A DNA stretch of 64,000 nt from positions 62,001-126,000 of the forward strand of contig JAKOVW010000057.1 in the NCBI GenBank assembly GCA_029781865.1, read 5' to 3'. A program made the translations under genes and the position numbers. Positions 34,695-44,777 of this stretch are shown here, in pieces; within the stretch, counting starts at the first letter, position 1; each line of letters starts with the position of its first letter. Origin of the DNA: Bacteroidota bacterium. GTDB taxonomy: Bacteria > Bacteroidota > Bacteroidia > Chitinophagales > Saprospiraceae. Under the pieces are notes generated by a model. The model was not told the DNA's origin. It saw only the letters and a list, made by a program, of their open reading frames with translations, and searched no databases.

Positions 34695-34784
34695 GATATT
34701 TTTTGGAATAATGAGAATACTATTTAGCTTTACACGCTGATTTTGAATATATTACTAATTATAAAACATTTTAAATTGTTAAAA

Positions 34785-36485
34785 ATGAAATTGTTCTCCA
34801 AAACTATTCTGATCCTTGTTTTTCTAAGTGTATTTGTGATGGGCCAGAGCCAGGAATCATTACCTCAAAACTGGCATATGCTCGATAAAAACCTAGATGG
34901 ATTAAACGGAGTGAGTTCGGAAAGGACTTATGCTGAGTTGTTGACCGGCAAAAAGGCCAAGACCATAATTGTTGCCATTCTGGATTCCGGAGTCGATTTC
35001 AATCATGAAGATCTGAAGGATGTAATGTGGGTCAACACAAAAGAAATACCCGGAAACCAAATAGACGATGATCATAATGGTTATGTGGATGACATTCATG
35101 GATGGAACTTTATCGGTGGTAAAAACGGCAATGTCGGTGCAGACACTTATGAAACCACCCGGCTTTATGCTGAAATGAAATACAAATACGAAAATGCCGA
35201 CCGGGAAAAGCTGACCAGCAGTCAGAAAAAAGATTTTGATCTTTATTTAAAACTAAAAAGCGATGTGGAATCCAGAAGAAAGAGTGCTCAAGTTAATCTG
35301 GATAATATTCAGCAATCTGAAAACACCATTATTGGTGCCATAGATGCCTTGTCCAATGCACTTGGTGACAAGCCGTTTACCATGGAAAATATCGAAAAGA
35401 TCGATGAAGGCGATTCTAAAAACCTTTCCATGGGTGTAGCAATTGCAAAACAAATTCTTCAGGACAATGCTACTGTTCCAAGTCTTGCTGAACTCAAAAA
35501 ATTTATTTTACAGGACTTTAAAGAAGGAAAGGACCATTATTCAAATGAGTTGAATTATGCTTTCAATCCGGATTTCAACCCCAGAACCATCGTTGGAGAT
35601 GATTACAGCAATGTGAACGAACGTTATTATGGCAACAATGATGTCCAGGGACCTGATGCTATGCACGGTACCCATGTTGCAGGATTAATTGCTGCAAAAC
35701 GATTCAATGGATTGGGTATAGATGGCATAGCTGATCACGTGCGCATTATGTCTGTGCGTTGCGTGCCCGATGGCGATGAACGCGACAAAGATGTAGCCAA
35801 CGCAATTCGTTATGCTGTTGACAATGGTGCCTCAATTATCAATATGAGTTTCGGCAAAGGTTATTCTCCTTATAAAGAAGCTGTAGATGAGGCCATCAAA
35901 TATGCTGCTGAACATGATGTATTGCTGGTGCATGCTGCAGGAAACGCAGGAACAGATAATGATAAAGTGGAAAACTTTCCGAACAAAAATTACAGGAAGA
36001 AAAAATTTCTCTCTTGCAACAAAGCAGACAACTGGCTTGAAGTTGGTGCATCCTCCTTTGAACCAGCTCCGGAAATGATTGCTGGATTTTCAAATTATGG
36101 TAAGAAAAGTGTAGATCTGTTTTCGCCCGGTGTGCAAATCTATTCTACTATACCCGGAAGCAAATACGAAAACCTGCAAGGCACTTCAATGGCAAGTCCT
36201 ATTGCTGCAGGCGTTGCGGCGATGATCAGATCTTATTTTCCAAATTTGACTGCAAAACAAGTCAAGGAAATTCTGGTAAAAAGTGCAGTTAAACAAAACG
36301 AAATGACCAAAGAACCCGGAAGCAAAACAGAAGTTAAACTTTCCGATATTTCCGTTTCAGGTGGCACTATAAATGCATACGAAGCCGTAAAGCTGGCTAG
36401 TAAAACTAAAGGCAAGAAGAAGATTTCCGCCAATGAAATGTATGATGACGACTCATTGAAAAACCCGGTTAATCCAAGAAGTTAA
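34785..36485 (+). CDS. Subtilisin-like serine peptidase (S8) with a large insertion
   Basis: The start at 34785 gives 566 residues beginning with a clean signal peptide (MKLFSKTILILVFLSVFVMG); a start at 34743 adds 14 residues before it. Numbered from 34785, the triad is D67 (LDSGVDFNHED), H294 (MHGTHVAGL) and S468 (GTSMASP), with the oxyanion Asn in HAAGNAGTDND. The Asp-to-His spacing is about 227 residues, far above the usual few tens, because of a mostly helical, charged insertion. There is no obvious propeptide domain and no T9SS sorting domain, so the enzyme is probably periplasmic or secreted by another route. Single gene. Confidence 0.88.
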   Translation: MKLFSKTILILVFLSVFVMGQSQESLPQNWHMLDKNLDGLNGVSSERTYAELLTGKKAKTIIVAILDSGVDFNHEDLKDVMWVNTKEIPGNQIDDDHNGYVDDIHGWNFIGGKNGNVGADTYETTRLYAEMKYKYENADREKLTSSQKKDFDLYLKLKSDVESRRKSAQVNLDNIQQSENTIIGAIDALSNALGDKPFTMENIEKIDEGDSKNLSMGVAIAKQILQDNATVPSLAELKKFILQDFKEGKDHYSNELNYAFNPDFNPRTIVGDDYSNVNERYYGNNDVQGPDAMHGTHVAGLIAAKRFNGLGIDGIADHVRIMSVRCVPDGDERDKDVANAIRYAVDNGASIINMSFGKGYSPYKEAVDEAIKYAAEHDVLLVHAAGNAGTDNDKVENFPNKNYRKKKFLSCNKADNWLEVGASSFEPAPEMIAGFSNYGKKSVDLFSPGVQIYSTIPGSKYENLQGTSMASPIAAGVAAMIRSYFPNLTAKQVKEILVKSAVKQNEMTKEPGSKTEVKLSDISVSGGTINAYEAVKLASKTKGKKKISANEMYDDDSLKNPVNPRS

Positions 36486-36543
36486 AACAAAATTCATCCG
36501 ACTCAGAAAATTAATAATTCATTTCTGAAACGAGTTATTGAAA

Positions 36544-37485
36544 TTAAGCAATCAATTGCTTAATAATTTCTTTGACCGGCCTGATTGAATGTACATGTTC
36601 GATAGAAATACCAGCACACCAAACATTCTGATATGTTGCATCAAATGCCGCTTTGCGGAGCACCTTCATTCCACGCATATAGGTTAGCATTTTAAACCAT
36701 TTTTTAAACCGTTTATTTCTGTTGATCAAAGATTGAAACCAGTTTTGACGGGTTCCGATTTTTTGCACATAAGGTGTATTAATTACTGTACATGGCAGAC
36801 CACTTAGCTTGGTCGTACAAACGATATCCTTTGCGCCATATTGAATGCAGGCTTTTTTATACTCTTCACTCACCGGAGATTCAACGGATGCAATAAATAT
36901 GCTTCCTACAGATACACCATCGGCTCCCAAATGTATTTTCTCCATCAATCCCACATGATCTCCTACTCCGCCTGCAGAAATAATAATCAGATCGGGAAAT
37001 AAACTGACTAATGCAGGAATGAATTCACCAGGAGATAAAGACCCCAGATGACCACCGGCCTGATTGGTAACTGCTATCAAACCATCCGGATTATACCCTG
37101 CTACCTTCCGGGCGTATTTCATATCAGAAACATCACAAAACACTTTTATACCAATTGGCTTACATAGGCGAATGACTTCCTCAGGTTTACCCAGGGACGT
37201 TATGATAAATGGTACTTTGTATTCAACACACAATTGGAGTTGCTTTCTCAACCTTATATTAGACCGGTTGACAATTAAATTGATGCCATAGCATTTTCCC
37301 ATTTTGTTTAATTCCACCAGAGCATGTTCAAACTCTTGTTCATTTCTATAATTCAGTGCGGGAATACAACAAGCTATTCCATTTTCTGCAGCGGCTTTCG
37401 CCATGTTTACATTGGAAACCAAAAACATTGGAGCCATGATTATCGGATGCTCAATATGCAATAAACGGGTAAGGCGTGTATTCAT
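36544..37485 (-). CDS. Nitronate monooxygenase-like flavoprotein
   Basis: A 313-residue TIM-barrel protein. The start IEHPIIMAPMFLVSNVNMAKAAAENG is typical of nitronate monooxygenase and enoyl-ACP reductase FabK relatives. The FMN phosphate site is seen in ISAGGVGDHVGLMEKIHLGADGVSVGSIFIAS, and the central VTNQAGGHLGS supplies the catalytic His region (GGH). The family oxidises nitronates to carbonyl compounds or reduces enoyl-ACP. With fabH next door on the same strand (164 bp apart) a fatty-acid link is conceivable, but the sequence alone does not decide it. Confidence 0.8.
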   Translation of the reverse strand: MNTRLTRLLHIEHPIIMAPMFLVSNVNMAKAAAENGIACCIPALNYRNEQEFEHALVELNKMGKCYGINLIVNRSNIRLRKQLQLCVEYKVPFIITSLGKPEEVIRLCKPIGIKVFCDVSDMKYARKVAGYNPDGLIAVTNQAGGHLGSLSPGEFIPALVSLFPDLIIISAGGVGDHVGLMEKIHLGADGVSVGSIFIASVESPVSEEYKKACIQYGAKDIVCTTKLSGLPCTVINTPYVQKIGTRQNWFQSLINRNKRFKKWFKMLTYMRGMKVLRKAAFDATYQNVWCAGISIEHVHSIRPVKEIIKQLIA

Positions 37486-37649
37486 GGAAAATTAATAATG
37501 AAAATTCAGTCTAAAACAAGAGATCAATTAGAGTCAAGGATTATCCGATTCAAAAGTTCACACCGCGGTATGGATTACATGATAATTCCGGAGATTAATT
37601 CCGGCTAATCCATTTTATTATTCTTTTATGAATAACAGGTCTTAGGGAT

Positions 37650-38639
37650 TCAATACGCCCATTTAAGATAGGTAGTGCCCCAGGTAAAGCCGCCACCGAA
37701 TGAAGTTAAAAATAATTTGTCGCCCTTTTTTAGTTTGGGCTCCCATTCCCATAAACACAGGGGCAATGTACCTGATGTCGTATTGCCGTATTTATGTATG
37801 TTGACCATGACTTTCTCTTTATCAAAATCAAGCATTTCAGCGACCCCATCTATAATTCGGATATTGGCCTGATGAGGCACCAGCCAATTGATGTCTTCCT
37901 TGGTAAGACCATTGCGCTTCATCACTTCCTTTATAGACTCCACCATCCCCTTTATAGCCGCTTTGAATACCGGCTTTCCATCCTGGTATACATAATGTTC
38001 TTTACGATCAATGGTCTCATGCGATGGTGGCTTCAGTGAACCACCCGCTTTCATGTGCAGAAATTCTCTTCCACTTCCGTCCCCATGGAAAACACTGTCT
38101 ATAATTCCGTTGCCACTTTCATCAGGTTCAAGTAGAACCGCTCCACCTCCATCCCCAAATATGATGCAGGTTGCCCTGTCTGTATAATCGATTATAGAAG
38201 ACATTACATCGAGACCGACGACAATCACTTTTTTGTATGTCCCGCTTTCAATGAACTTGGCCCCGGTTGTCAAACCAAATAAAAATCCAGAACATGCTGC
38301 ATTAATATCAAAACCGAACGCATTTTTAATCCCTGTTTTGTAACAGATGGTATTAGCCGTATCCGGAAATACCATATCGCCTGTAACTGTACAACAGATG
38401 ACAAGCTCGATATCGTCTGGATTTGTTTTAGTCTTTTCGAGCAACTTTTCAACCATAATTTTGCCCATATCAGAAGCAGCTTTCCCTGGTTCCTTAAGGA
38501 TGTGTCTTTCTTTAATGCCTGTTCTCGTCGTGATCCATTCATCATTGGTATCCACCATTTTTTCCAACTCTTTGTTGGTCAGGATATAATCCGGTACATA
38601 CCCCTGAATTCCAGTAATTGAGGCCAATCTCTTAGGCAT
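37650..38639 (-). CDS. fabH: 3-oxoacyl-ACP synthase III FabH
   Basis: A 329-residue thiolase-fold condensing enzyme that starts fatty-acid synthesis by joining acetyl-CoA (or branched acyl-CoA) to malonyl-ACP. The Cys-His-Asn triad is complete: C116 in NAACSGF, H256 in VPHQANIRI and N286 in KYGNTTSG. The N-terminal ITGIQGYVPDYILTN and WITTRTGIKERH are also typical. Length is normal. It is probably transcribed alone or with the nitronate monooxygenase-like gene downstream. A near-consensus promoter box lies at 38659. Confidence 0.95.
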   Translation of the reverse strand: MPKRLASITGIQGYVPDYILTNKELEKMVDTNDEWITTRTGIKERHILKEPGKAASDMGKIMVEKLLEKTKTNPDDIELVICCTVTGDMVFPDTANTICYKTGIKNAFGFDINAACSGFLFGLTTGAKFIESGTYKKVIVVGLDVMSSIIDYTDRATCIIFGDGGGAVLLEPDESGNGIIDSVFHGDGSGREFLHMKAGGSLKPPSHETIDRKEHYVYQDGKPVFKAAIKGMVESIKEVMKRNGLTKEDINWLVPHQANIRIIDGVAEMLDFDKEKVMVNIHKYGNTTSGTLPLCLWEWEPKLKKGDKLFLTSFGGGFTWGTTYLKWAY

Positions 38640-38658
38640 AAGTTAAGATTTGAATGCG

Positions 38659-38666
38659 TAAAGATA
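38659..38666 (-). promoter_or_regulatory. Candidate -7 promoter box for fabH
   Basis: The minus strand reads TATCTTTA, one mismatch to TAnnTTTG, 19 bp before the fabH start at 38639. No -33 element was identified. Confidence 0.3.
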
Positions 38667-38829
38667 CATTCTCGTCCAAATTATCCTTTAATTTCTTAAA
38701 ACCAGGCAGATTTATTTTTGCATTAGTTTGCTGTCTTTCAATTACTTATATAAATATCTTTTTTCAGATGAGAATTTGGTCCGCATTTTGATTAAACAGC
38801 CGTGAAAACCTGACAAACGTCACATTCAA

Positions 38830-39612
38830 ATGAAGGCAATTACTCTCTTCGCAATTCTGTTCCTACTTCAAAGCAACTCAAGCTTTGCAGGAGAATCGAA
38901 TGCCTTTTTTATGGGAGGAAGCCTGAGTGCCGCCAAAGAACGCGCAAACCGGGAGAACAAGCTACTCATCCTTGAATTTACAGCAAAATGGTGCCTGCCC
39001 TGTCAATACATGGAAAAGAATGTTTTCAGAAATCAGGATGTCCAAAAATTCTCCGAGCAACATGCGATCATTTTCAAGGTAGATATTGATGAAGATAAAA
39101 ATCTTAAAGCTGAATTCAATATAGAAGCATTACCGACGATCATCATCATGAAAGCCAGCGGACAGGTACTTTCCAGAAAAGAAGAATCCCTGAATGCCGA
39201 AAACTTTATGCGCTGGATTGAAAAAAGCAAAAATGAGGATCCGGAAAGTTCGTTATCTAAAGTTCAACCTGAAATTAATCCGGTACAAATCGAATTGCCT
39301 AATCTAGATAGTCAGGAAATGGAAAATGTACTGGCTCAAAAAGAAACCAAAGCAACCGGTAAAATCAGTGCTCAGGCAGAATCCAATTATCATCTTCAGA
39401 CCGGAGTTTTTGCAAGCAAATCAAATGCTGAAAGCATGGCGGCATTATTAAATTCCAACTTCCAGCAAAGTATTAAAATCGTTGAAGAATCGAATGGCAG
39501 CAATAGCATTTTCAGAGTTTGTGTAGGCAGCTTCCAAAGCAAGGAAGAAGCTGAAGTCTTCAAACAACTTCTCGAACAATATAAAGTCAAAGGAGTCATC
39601 CGAAATAACTAG
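38830..39612 (+). CDS. Periplasmic thioredoxin-like protein fused to a SPOR domain
   Basis: A 260-residue exported protein. Signal peptide about residues 1-20. A thioredoxin-like domain (about 28-135) has the redox motif W54-C55-L-P-C58 and the cis-Pro region ALPTIIIM. A linker of about 45 residues, rich in Glu, Ser and Gln, leads to a SPOR domain (about 186-260; YHLQTGVFASKSNAESM and FRVCVGSFQSKEEAEVF). Trx domains exchange disulfides; SPOR domains bind denuded peptidoglycan strands. The fusion suggests a redox protein held at the cell wall or division site, an inference. It precedes hutI by 45 bp, and could share a transcript. Confidence 0.85.
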   Translation: MKAITLFAILFLLQSNSSFAGESNAFFMGGSLSAAKERANRENKLLILEFTAKWCLPCQYMEKNVFRNQDVQKFSEQHAIIFKVDIDEDKNLKAEFNIEALPTIIIMKASGQVLSRKEESLNAENFMRWIEKSKNEDPESSLSKVQPEINPVQIELPNLDSQEMENVLAQKETKATGKISAQAESNYHLQTGVFASKSNAESMAALLNSNFQQSIKIVEESNGSNSIFRVCVGSFQSKEEAEVFKQLLEQYKVKGVIRNN

Positions 39613-39657
39613 GACTTTCTGTAATTTTGATCTCAAGCCAGAAATGAGACCAGCTTC

Positions 39658-40920
39658 ATGCCTTCCGACAAAACACTAATTAAAAATATTCGGAAGCTCA
39701 TTCTTGCTTCTAACACTCCGATTCCATTTCAAAAAGGCCCTGCACTTTCCGAATTAGCCACAATAGATTCCGCATTTTTGATCATCGAGAATGGCAGAAT
39801 TAGTTCATTCGGACCTGAAGATCAAACACCGGAATGTAGCGGAGCAGTTATTGATGCTCATCATGGCTATGTAATGCCGGCTTATATCGATTGCCATACA
39901 CATCTGGTTTTTGCGGACTGGCGCGAACAAGAGTTTATAGACCGCATGAAAGGCTTAAGCTATCAGGAAATATCAAATAAGGGCGGTGGCATCCTAAACT
40001 CTGCGAAAAAGCTGGCTGCACTACCGGAAGATGAATTGTTTGAGCGATCTGCCATTCGATTGACTGAAGCGATGAAATGCGGTACCGGTGCAATTGAAAT
40101 CAAAAGCGGATATGGACTCAATACTGAGAATGAATTAAAAATTTTAAGAGTCATAAAAAGACTTAAAGTTCATTTTCCGATTCCGGTCATAGCCACATTT
40201 TTAGGAGCCCATTCCTTTCCATTGGAATTCAAGTCAGATCATCAGGGATACATCAATTTGATTATAAATGAAATGCTTCCTGAAATACATAAAGAAGGAC
40301 TGGCAGAATACTGCGATGTATTTTGTGAACAAAACTTTTATAGTCCTGATGAAACTGGTCAAATTCTTGAAGCAGCTTCCCGGTATGGATTAAAAGCAAG
40401 AATTCATTCGAATCAGTTTACACATAGCGGAGGCATTGAAGTAGCCATTCGCAATCATGCCATCAGCGTAGATCATCTCGAGGTTTGCAATGAAGAGGAA
40501 ATCGAACTATTAAAAAATTCATCAACGCATCCGGTGCTGCTTCCTTCTGCAGCATTTTTTATGAATCAGGAATATCCGCCTGCACGGAATATGATAGACC
40601 GGGGATTGGGCCTGGTACTGGCCAGTGATTTCAATCCGGGAACCAGCCCTTCTTACAATCTTTCATTTGTTTTAAGCCTGGCCTGTATTAAGATGAAAAT
40701 GCTACCCGAAGAAGCCATTCAGGCCCTGACTATAAATGCCGCATATAACCTTGGACTGGAATCAGATTACGGCAGTATTGAACCGGGAAAAATCGCCAAT
40801 CTGATACTTACCAAACCCTGTCCCAGCCTATCTTATTTGCCCTATTCTTTCGGCAATTCCTGGATTTCAAAGGTTTTTATCCGTGGAAACCCTGATTTTT
40901 CTTCAGAATGGGCCCTATAG
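39658..40920 (+). CDS. hutI: Imidazolonepropionase HutI
   Basis: A 420-residue metal-dependent amidohydrolase that opens imidazolone-5-propionate in histidine degradation. The metal-binding site shows in YIDCHTHLVFADWREQEF, with substrate-binding KGLSYQEISNKGGGI, KSGYGLNTENELK, a metal His in FLGAHSFP and the later SNQFTHSGGIE. The end ALTINAAYNLGLESDYGSIEPGKIANLIL is the standard amidohydrolase tail. No hutH, hutU or hutG gene is in the window, so the rest of the pathway must lie elsewhere if present. Confidence 0.93.
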   Translation: MPSDKTLIKNIRKLILASNTPIPFQKGPALSELATIDSAFLIIENGRISSFGPEDQTPECSGAVIDAHHGYVMPAYIDCHTHLVFADWREQEFIDRMKGLSYQEISNKGGGILNSAKKLAALPEDELFERSAIRLTEAMKCGTGAIEIKSGYGLNTENELKILRVIKRLKVHFPIPVIATFLGAHSFPLEFKSDHQGYINLIINEMLPEIHKEGLAEYCDVFCEQNFYSPDETGQILEAASRYGLKARIHSNQFTHSGGIEVAIRNHAISVDHLEVCNEEEIELLKNSSTHPVLLPSAAFFMNQEYPPARNMIDRGLGLVLASDFNPGTSPSYNLSFVLSLACIKMKMLPEEAIQALTINAAYNLGLESDYGSIEPGKIANLILTKPCPSLSYLPYSFGNSWISKVFIRGNPDFSSEWAL

Positions 40921-40991
40921 CAAACCAAAACCATCCATTTATCGTTCTTTAGTATTTAATGTCTGCGCATTTCATATTAAATTTTTTTTAA

Positions 40992-40999
40992 TATCTTTG
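40992..40999 (+). promoter_or_regulatory. Promoter -7 box for the SprB-repeat protein gene
   Basis: TATCTTTG is an exact TAnnTTTG match, 19 bp before the ATG at 41019. An upstream TTTC at 40970-40973, 18 bases away, is one base from the -33 TTTG. This is the best promoter candidate in the window. Confidence 0.55.
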
Positions 41000-41018
41000 C
41001 GATTTAAACGAACTCTGG

Positions 41019-44000
41019 ATGATCTCAAAAATACTATGTAGACTCAGTTCATTTTTTTTTGCTTTAACTCTGATTATCACCTTCTCTGTTTCTTTGAAAT
41101 CCCAAGGAAATTGTGTGCAATATGATATTGTTGGTGGCACTGCTCCAAAAGGTGATTGTATTTGGGTACCTATAAGAGTTTTTAATTTCGACAGTATTCT
41201 TGCATGTCAATTTGGAATAGCTTATGACCCAAGTTTAATCATGCCTGTAGATGTATGGATAAATCAAAATCTAAATGGATTCACTATTCTGGGCAATGTC
41301 AATATAAAACCTCCAGGCCTCATAAGAATGTCATGGACTGATCCGCTTGCCGGATTTTCTGGTTTAGGATTCGGGGATACCTTACTAATGATAAAATTTA
41401 AGTTGATCGGCGAACCCGGATCTTGTTCACCTATTTACCTATTTGACAAGCAACCCATTTTTACCGAAATATTAAATGCAGCAGGCGAAGAATATTGTGT
41501 TGAAGAAATAAACTCAAATGATAATTCAATATGCATTGGTAATCCGGTTAACTTATGTGTAGTCGCTCATTCCTGTGGCACCTTGACAAATACAGGATCT
41601 ATAACCATTACGCCATTCGGCGGCACACACGATTATACCATCAAATGGGAAAATCCTGCCGGACCTACAGATATTATAAAAATGAGCGGTGACAGCAAAA
41701 CATATAATAATCTTTTTCCAGGGATTTATCAAATTCGAGTGACCGACTCAACCGGAAAGGACACCTTAATGAACATAGAAGTACCTACGACGAGTTCTTT
41801 GGTTATTATGCCTACAGGGATTCAGCAACCTAAATGCTTAGGAGACTCAAGTGGATTTATTAATATAAACATAACCGGTGGCTATGGCCCATTACTAATT
41901 AGCTGGAGGCCGCTGAATATTTACAATCAAACCACAATTAATCGACTTAAAGTTGGCAAGTATACAGTCATCGTTACGGACTCTGTAGGATGCAAGGCGA
42001 CTGAAGATTTTTTACTTTTTGCAGATACCATTTTTCATGATGTACAAATATTAAAAGATGCAACCTGTGCTGATGATGGGAAAGTAATTGTCCGTGCATC
42101 CGGAGGCAATCCATTTCCGCCCAACAATGCATATTGCTTTTTTTGGAGTCAGCATAATTCATTTAACGTTTGTGATTCTGTGAGTCATAATGATTCTATT
42201 GCCGGAAAGCAATTTGTTGTTATTCAAGATTCCCGGGGTTGTATGGACACTGCATTCTTTGAAGTGCCATTCTCCGGAGATTTGCTGGATTCACTTGTAA
42301 TAGATTCTATTAAATGTTTCGGAGACTCTGGAATGATTCATTCCTTTATACATTCCAAGGGCACCTTAAATGGTCCTATGGCTTTCAGATTATCTGATGT
42401 TAATAATAAAACAATCGGAGGTGGCATCAATGGTGTCGCCGATTATATCAGTCCCAAACTTAAAGCTGGCAAATATTATCTCGATGTTATTGATAATGGT
42501 GGTTGTACGCTGAGAGATTCCTTTGTCCTTACCCAGCCACAATTATTGGAAATAATCGATATCCAAACTGATACCACTGAAAGTTGCAATCCCGGAAAAG
42601 ATGCATTCGTCCATGTAAGAGGATTCGGAGGAGTGCAACCTTATACATTTACCTGGTGTGATGGCAAAACCGGGCCCAATCATGATAGTCTTAGCAAGGG
42701 AATCTGCGCGGTTACCATTACCGATTTTAATGGTTGCACGGCAACAAAAACGTATACCATTACGCAGCCTAATGGGCCGAGGATCGATAGTATCATGATT
42801 TTGGCCAAACCAAATTGTCCGGGTGATAAAACGGGTAGCCTGATGGTGGTAATAACACCGGGCTCAGGTGTTTTAAAGCCCATCAAATGGAGTGTACCCG
42901 GCCAAACCACAACTAAATTAAACAATATCGGAGTAGGCCGTTATAGTGTAACCGTTACTGACGTCAATGGATGTGAGGATATTGATTCTATAGATTTACC
43001 AACATCAGGGAATACGCTTCGACTTAAGGCTTTCACTTTAAAAGATCCGAATTGCAATAAAAGTTCGGACGGTTTTATCACCCTTACCGTAGAAAACCAA
43101 CAAACTCCGGTCACGTATACCTGGGTTCCTGCAGTTAGTCAATCTTCCATCAATACCAATCTCAAAGCCGGAGTCTACTGTGTAACCATTGATGATGCTG
43201 GTAATTGTCCTCCTGTTGATACTTGTTTTACTTTAGTTGATCCACCGCCGATTGATATACAATTAAGCAATCTTACGGCTCCAAGTTGCGCAACAGCGGG
43301 CACTTGTGATGGCACAGCCATTGCGCTTGGCAAGGGCAACGATTTATTATCCTATCAGATCATCTGGTCTTCAGGAGAAATGACGGCATCTAAAACAGAT
43401 ACCGCAAATCAGTTATGTGCCGGAGATCAATACGTCATTGTACAGAATGGTAATTTTTGCAGGGACACGCTATTTTTCAATGTTCCCGAACCTGTTGCGA
43501 TTTCATTGGACACACAAATAATAGTTCCTCCAAGTTGCTATTTATCCAAAGACGGCAGTATAAGCTTAGTTGCTAAAGGTGGTACAGGTCCCTTTCAATA
43601 CCATTGGTTGAATCCGGTATTGAATTCACCAACCATAAATAATCTGGGAGACGGACTCTATTTTGTCAATATCATTGATTCTAAAAATTGTCTTCACATG
43701 GATTCCATCCGTTTAAGACAGCCCGACTCAGTGCGGGTCGATATTATTTTAGGATCTACACTGGATGTAACCTGTCCCGGCAAATCTGATGGACGTATTA
43801 CAACTGCATGGACCGGAGGCAACCGTGGAAAAGGAAGTTTTCAATGGACTCCCAACATTAATCCCGCTGATTCCATTGCAACGAATCTCAAAGAAGGAAA
43901 ATATATTTTAAAAGTAACTGATGAAAAGGGATGCATGGGCACAAATGAATACACCATTCTTGCACCACCTCCGATTTCATTTACTTTAACGCCTGTGGAC

Positions 44001-44762
44001 ACACCGAAATGTGAAAACGATCAGATCTTGTTCACCGTCTTACAAGCAAACGGTGGTTCAGGTCCCGCATATAAATTTACAATTAATACAGGCGCTCCTA
44101 ATGATATCAATCAATTAGTGCCCTTGTTTTCCGGTAACTATGCAATTCGCATTTATGACAAAAACAATTGCTTTGTAGATACAAGTATTACCATTGCAAA
44201 TCCAACCAACTTTTTGAGTCTGGATTTTGGAAAAGATATAGATTCCATTTATCTGGGTGACAGTATTTTCCTGGATGGAAAATTAAATACAACGGCAATT
44301 ATTGATTCCATCATTTGGTCTCCCTCTTCCAATGTGCACAATCCGGGCAGTGCAAGTTCATTTGTCAGCCCTGTTAAAAACACCACATACGTTTTATCCG
44401 TCATCGATGAAAACGGATGCGAAGTTTCAGACCAAATTACCATAATTGTGCGGAATAGCAGAAAATTTTATGCGCCCAATATTTTCTCTCCAAATGGCGA
44501 CAACATTAATGATTTTTTCAGTCTGCATATCGGGCAGGGAGTCAAAGCGATAAAATCGGTTCAGATCTTTGACCGATGGGGCAATAAAGTTTATTACCTG
44601 GAAAATCCGGTTATTGATTCTGATGTGATCAACACATGGAATGGACGATTTGGAAATACCGGAGATTTAATGAATCCTGCTGTATTTGTATATATAGCCG
44701 AAGTCGTATTTCAGGATGGCAACACAATTGTATATCGGGGAGACCTTACATTAATGCGTTAG
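41019..44762 (+). CDS. Large T9SS type B protein with cohesin-like domain and SprB-type repeats
   Basis: A 1247-residue surface or secreted protein. Signal peptide about residues 1-29. A cohesin-like beta-sandwich follows (about 30-190; VWVPIRVFNFDSILACQFGIAYDP-like strand pattern). Then come about ten to eleven repeats of roughly 80-90 residues of the SprB type, each with a Cys-containing start, a GGxxPYxYxW-like turn and an end such as GVYCVTIDDAGNCPPVD or GRYSVTVTDVNGCED. The last 95 residues are a gliding-associated type B sorting domain (FYAPNIFSPNGDNINDFF, then SVQIFDRWGNKVYY). SprB repeats occur in gliding adhesins; the role here is inferred. It converges with another type B gene 15 bp on. 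Confidence 0.9.
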   Translation: MISKILCRLSSFFFALTLIITFSVSLKSQGNCVQYDIVGGTAPKGDCIWVPIRVFNFDSILACQFGIAYDPSLIMPVDVWINQNLNGFTILGNVNIKPPGLIRMSWTDPLAGFSGLGFGDTLLMIKFKLIGEPGSCSPIYLFDKQPIFTEILNAAGEEYCVEEINSNDNSICIGNPVNLCVVAHSCGTLTNTGSITITPFGGTHDYTIKWENPAGPTDIIKMSGDSKTYNNLFPGIYQIRVTDSTGKDTLMNIEVPTTSSLVIMPTGIQQPKCLGDSSGFININITGGYGPLLISWRPLNIYNQTTINRLKVGKYTVIVTDSVGCKATEDFLLFADTIFHDVQILKDATCADDGKVIVRASGGNPFPPNNAYCFFWSQHNSFNVCDSVSHNDSIAGKQFVVIQDSRGCMDTAFFEVPFSGDLLDSLVIDSIKCFGDSGMIHSFIHSKGTLNGPMAFRLSDVNNKTIGGGINGVADYISPKLKAGKYYLDVIDNGGCTLRDSFVLTQPQLLEIIDIQTDTTESCNPGKDAFVHVRGFGGVQPYTFTWCDGKTGPNHDSLSKGICAVTITDFNGCTATKTYTITQPNGPRIDSIMILAKPNCPGDKTGSLMVVITPGSGVLKPIKWSVPGQTTTKLNNIGVGRYSVTVTDVNGCEDIDSIDLPTSGNTLRLKAFTLKDPNCNKSSDGFITLTVENQQTPVTYTWVPAVSQSSINTNLKAGVYCVTIDDAGNCPPVDTCFTLVDPPPIDIQLSNLTAPSCATAGTCDGTAIALGKGNDLLSYQIIWSSGEMTASKTDTANQLCAGDQYVIVQNGNFCRDTLFFNVPEPVAISLDTQIIVPPSCYLSKDGSISLVAKGGTGPFQYHWLNPVLNSPTINNLGDGLYFVNIIDSKNCLHMDSIRLRQPDSVRVDIILGSTLDVTCPGKSDGRITTAWTGGNRGKGSFQWTPNINPADSIATNLKEGKYILKVTDEKGCMGTNEYTILAPPPISFTLTPVDTPKCENDQILFTVLQANGGSGPAYKFTINTGAPNDINQLVPLFSGNYAIRIYDKNNCFVDTSITIANPTNFLSLDFGKDIDSIYLGDSIFLDGKLNTTAIIDSIIWSPSSNVHNPGSASSFVSPVKNTTYVLSVIDENGCEVSDQITIIVRNSRKFYAPNIFSPNGDNINDFFSLHIGQGVKAIKSVQIFDRWGNKVYYLENPVIDSDVINTWNGRFGNTGDLMNPAVFVYIAEVVFQDGNTIVYRGDLTLMR

Positions 44763-44777
44763 CATTTTTGAATTGGT

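Noticed and set aside
36544-36563. Perfect 9-bp palindrome at the end of the nitronate monooxygenase-like gene
   Set aside because: It is inside the coding end, has just a two-base loop and no T run, so it is not a convincing terminator.
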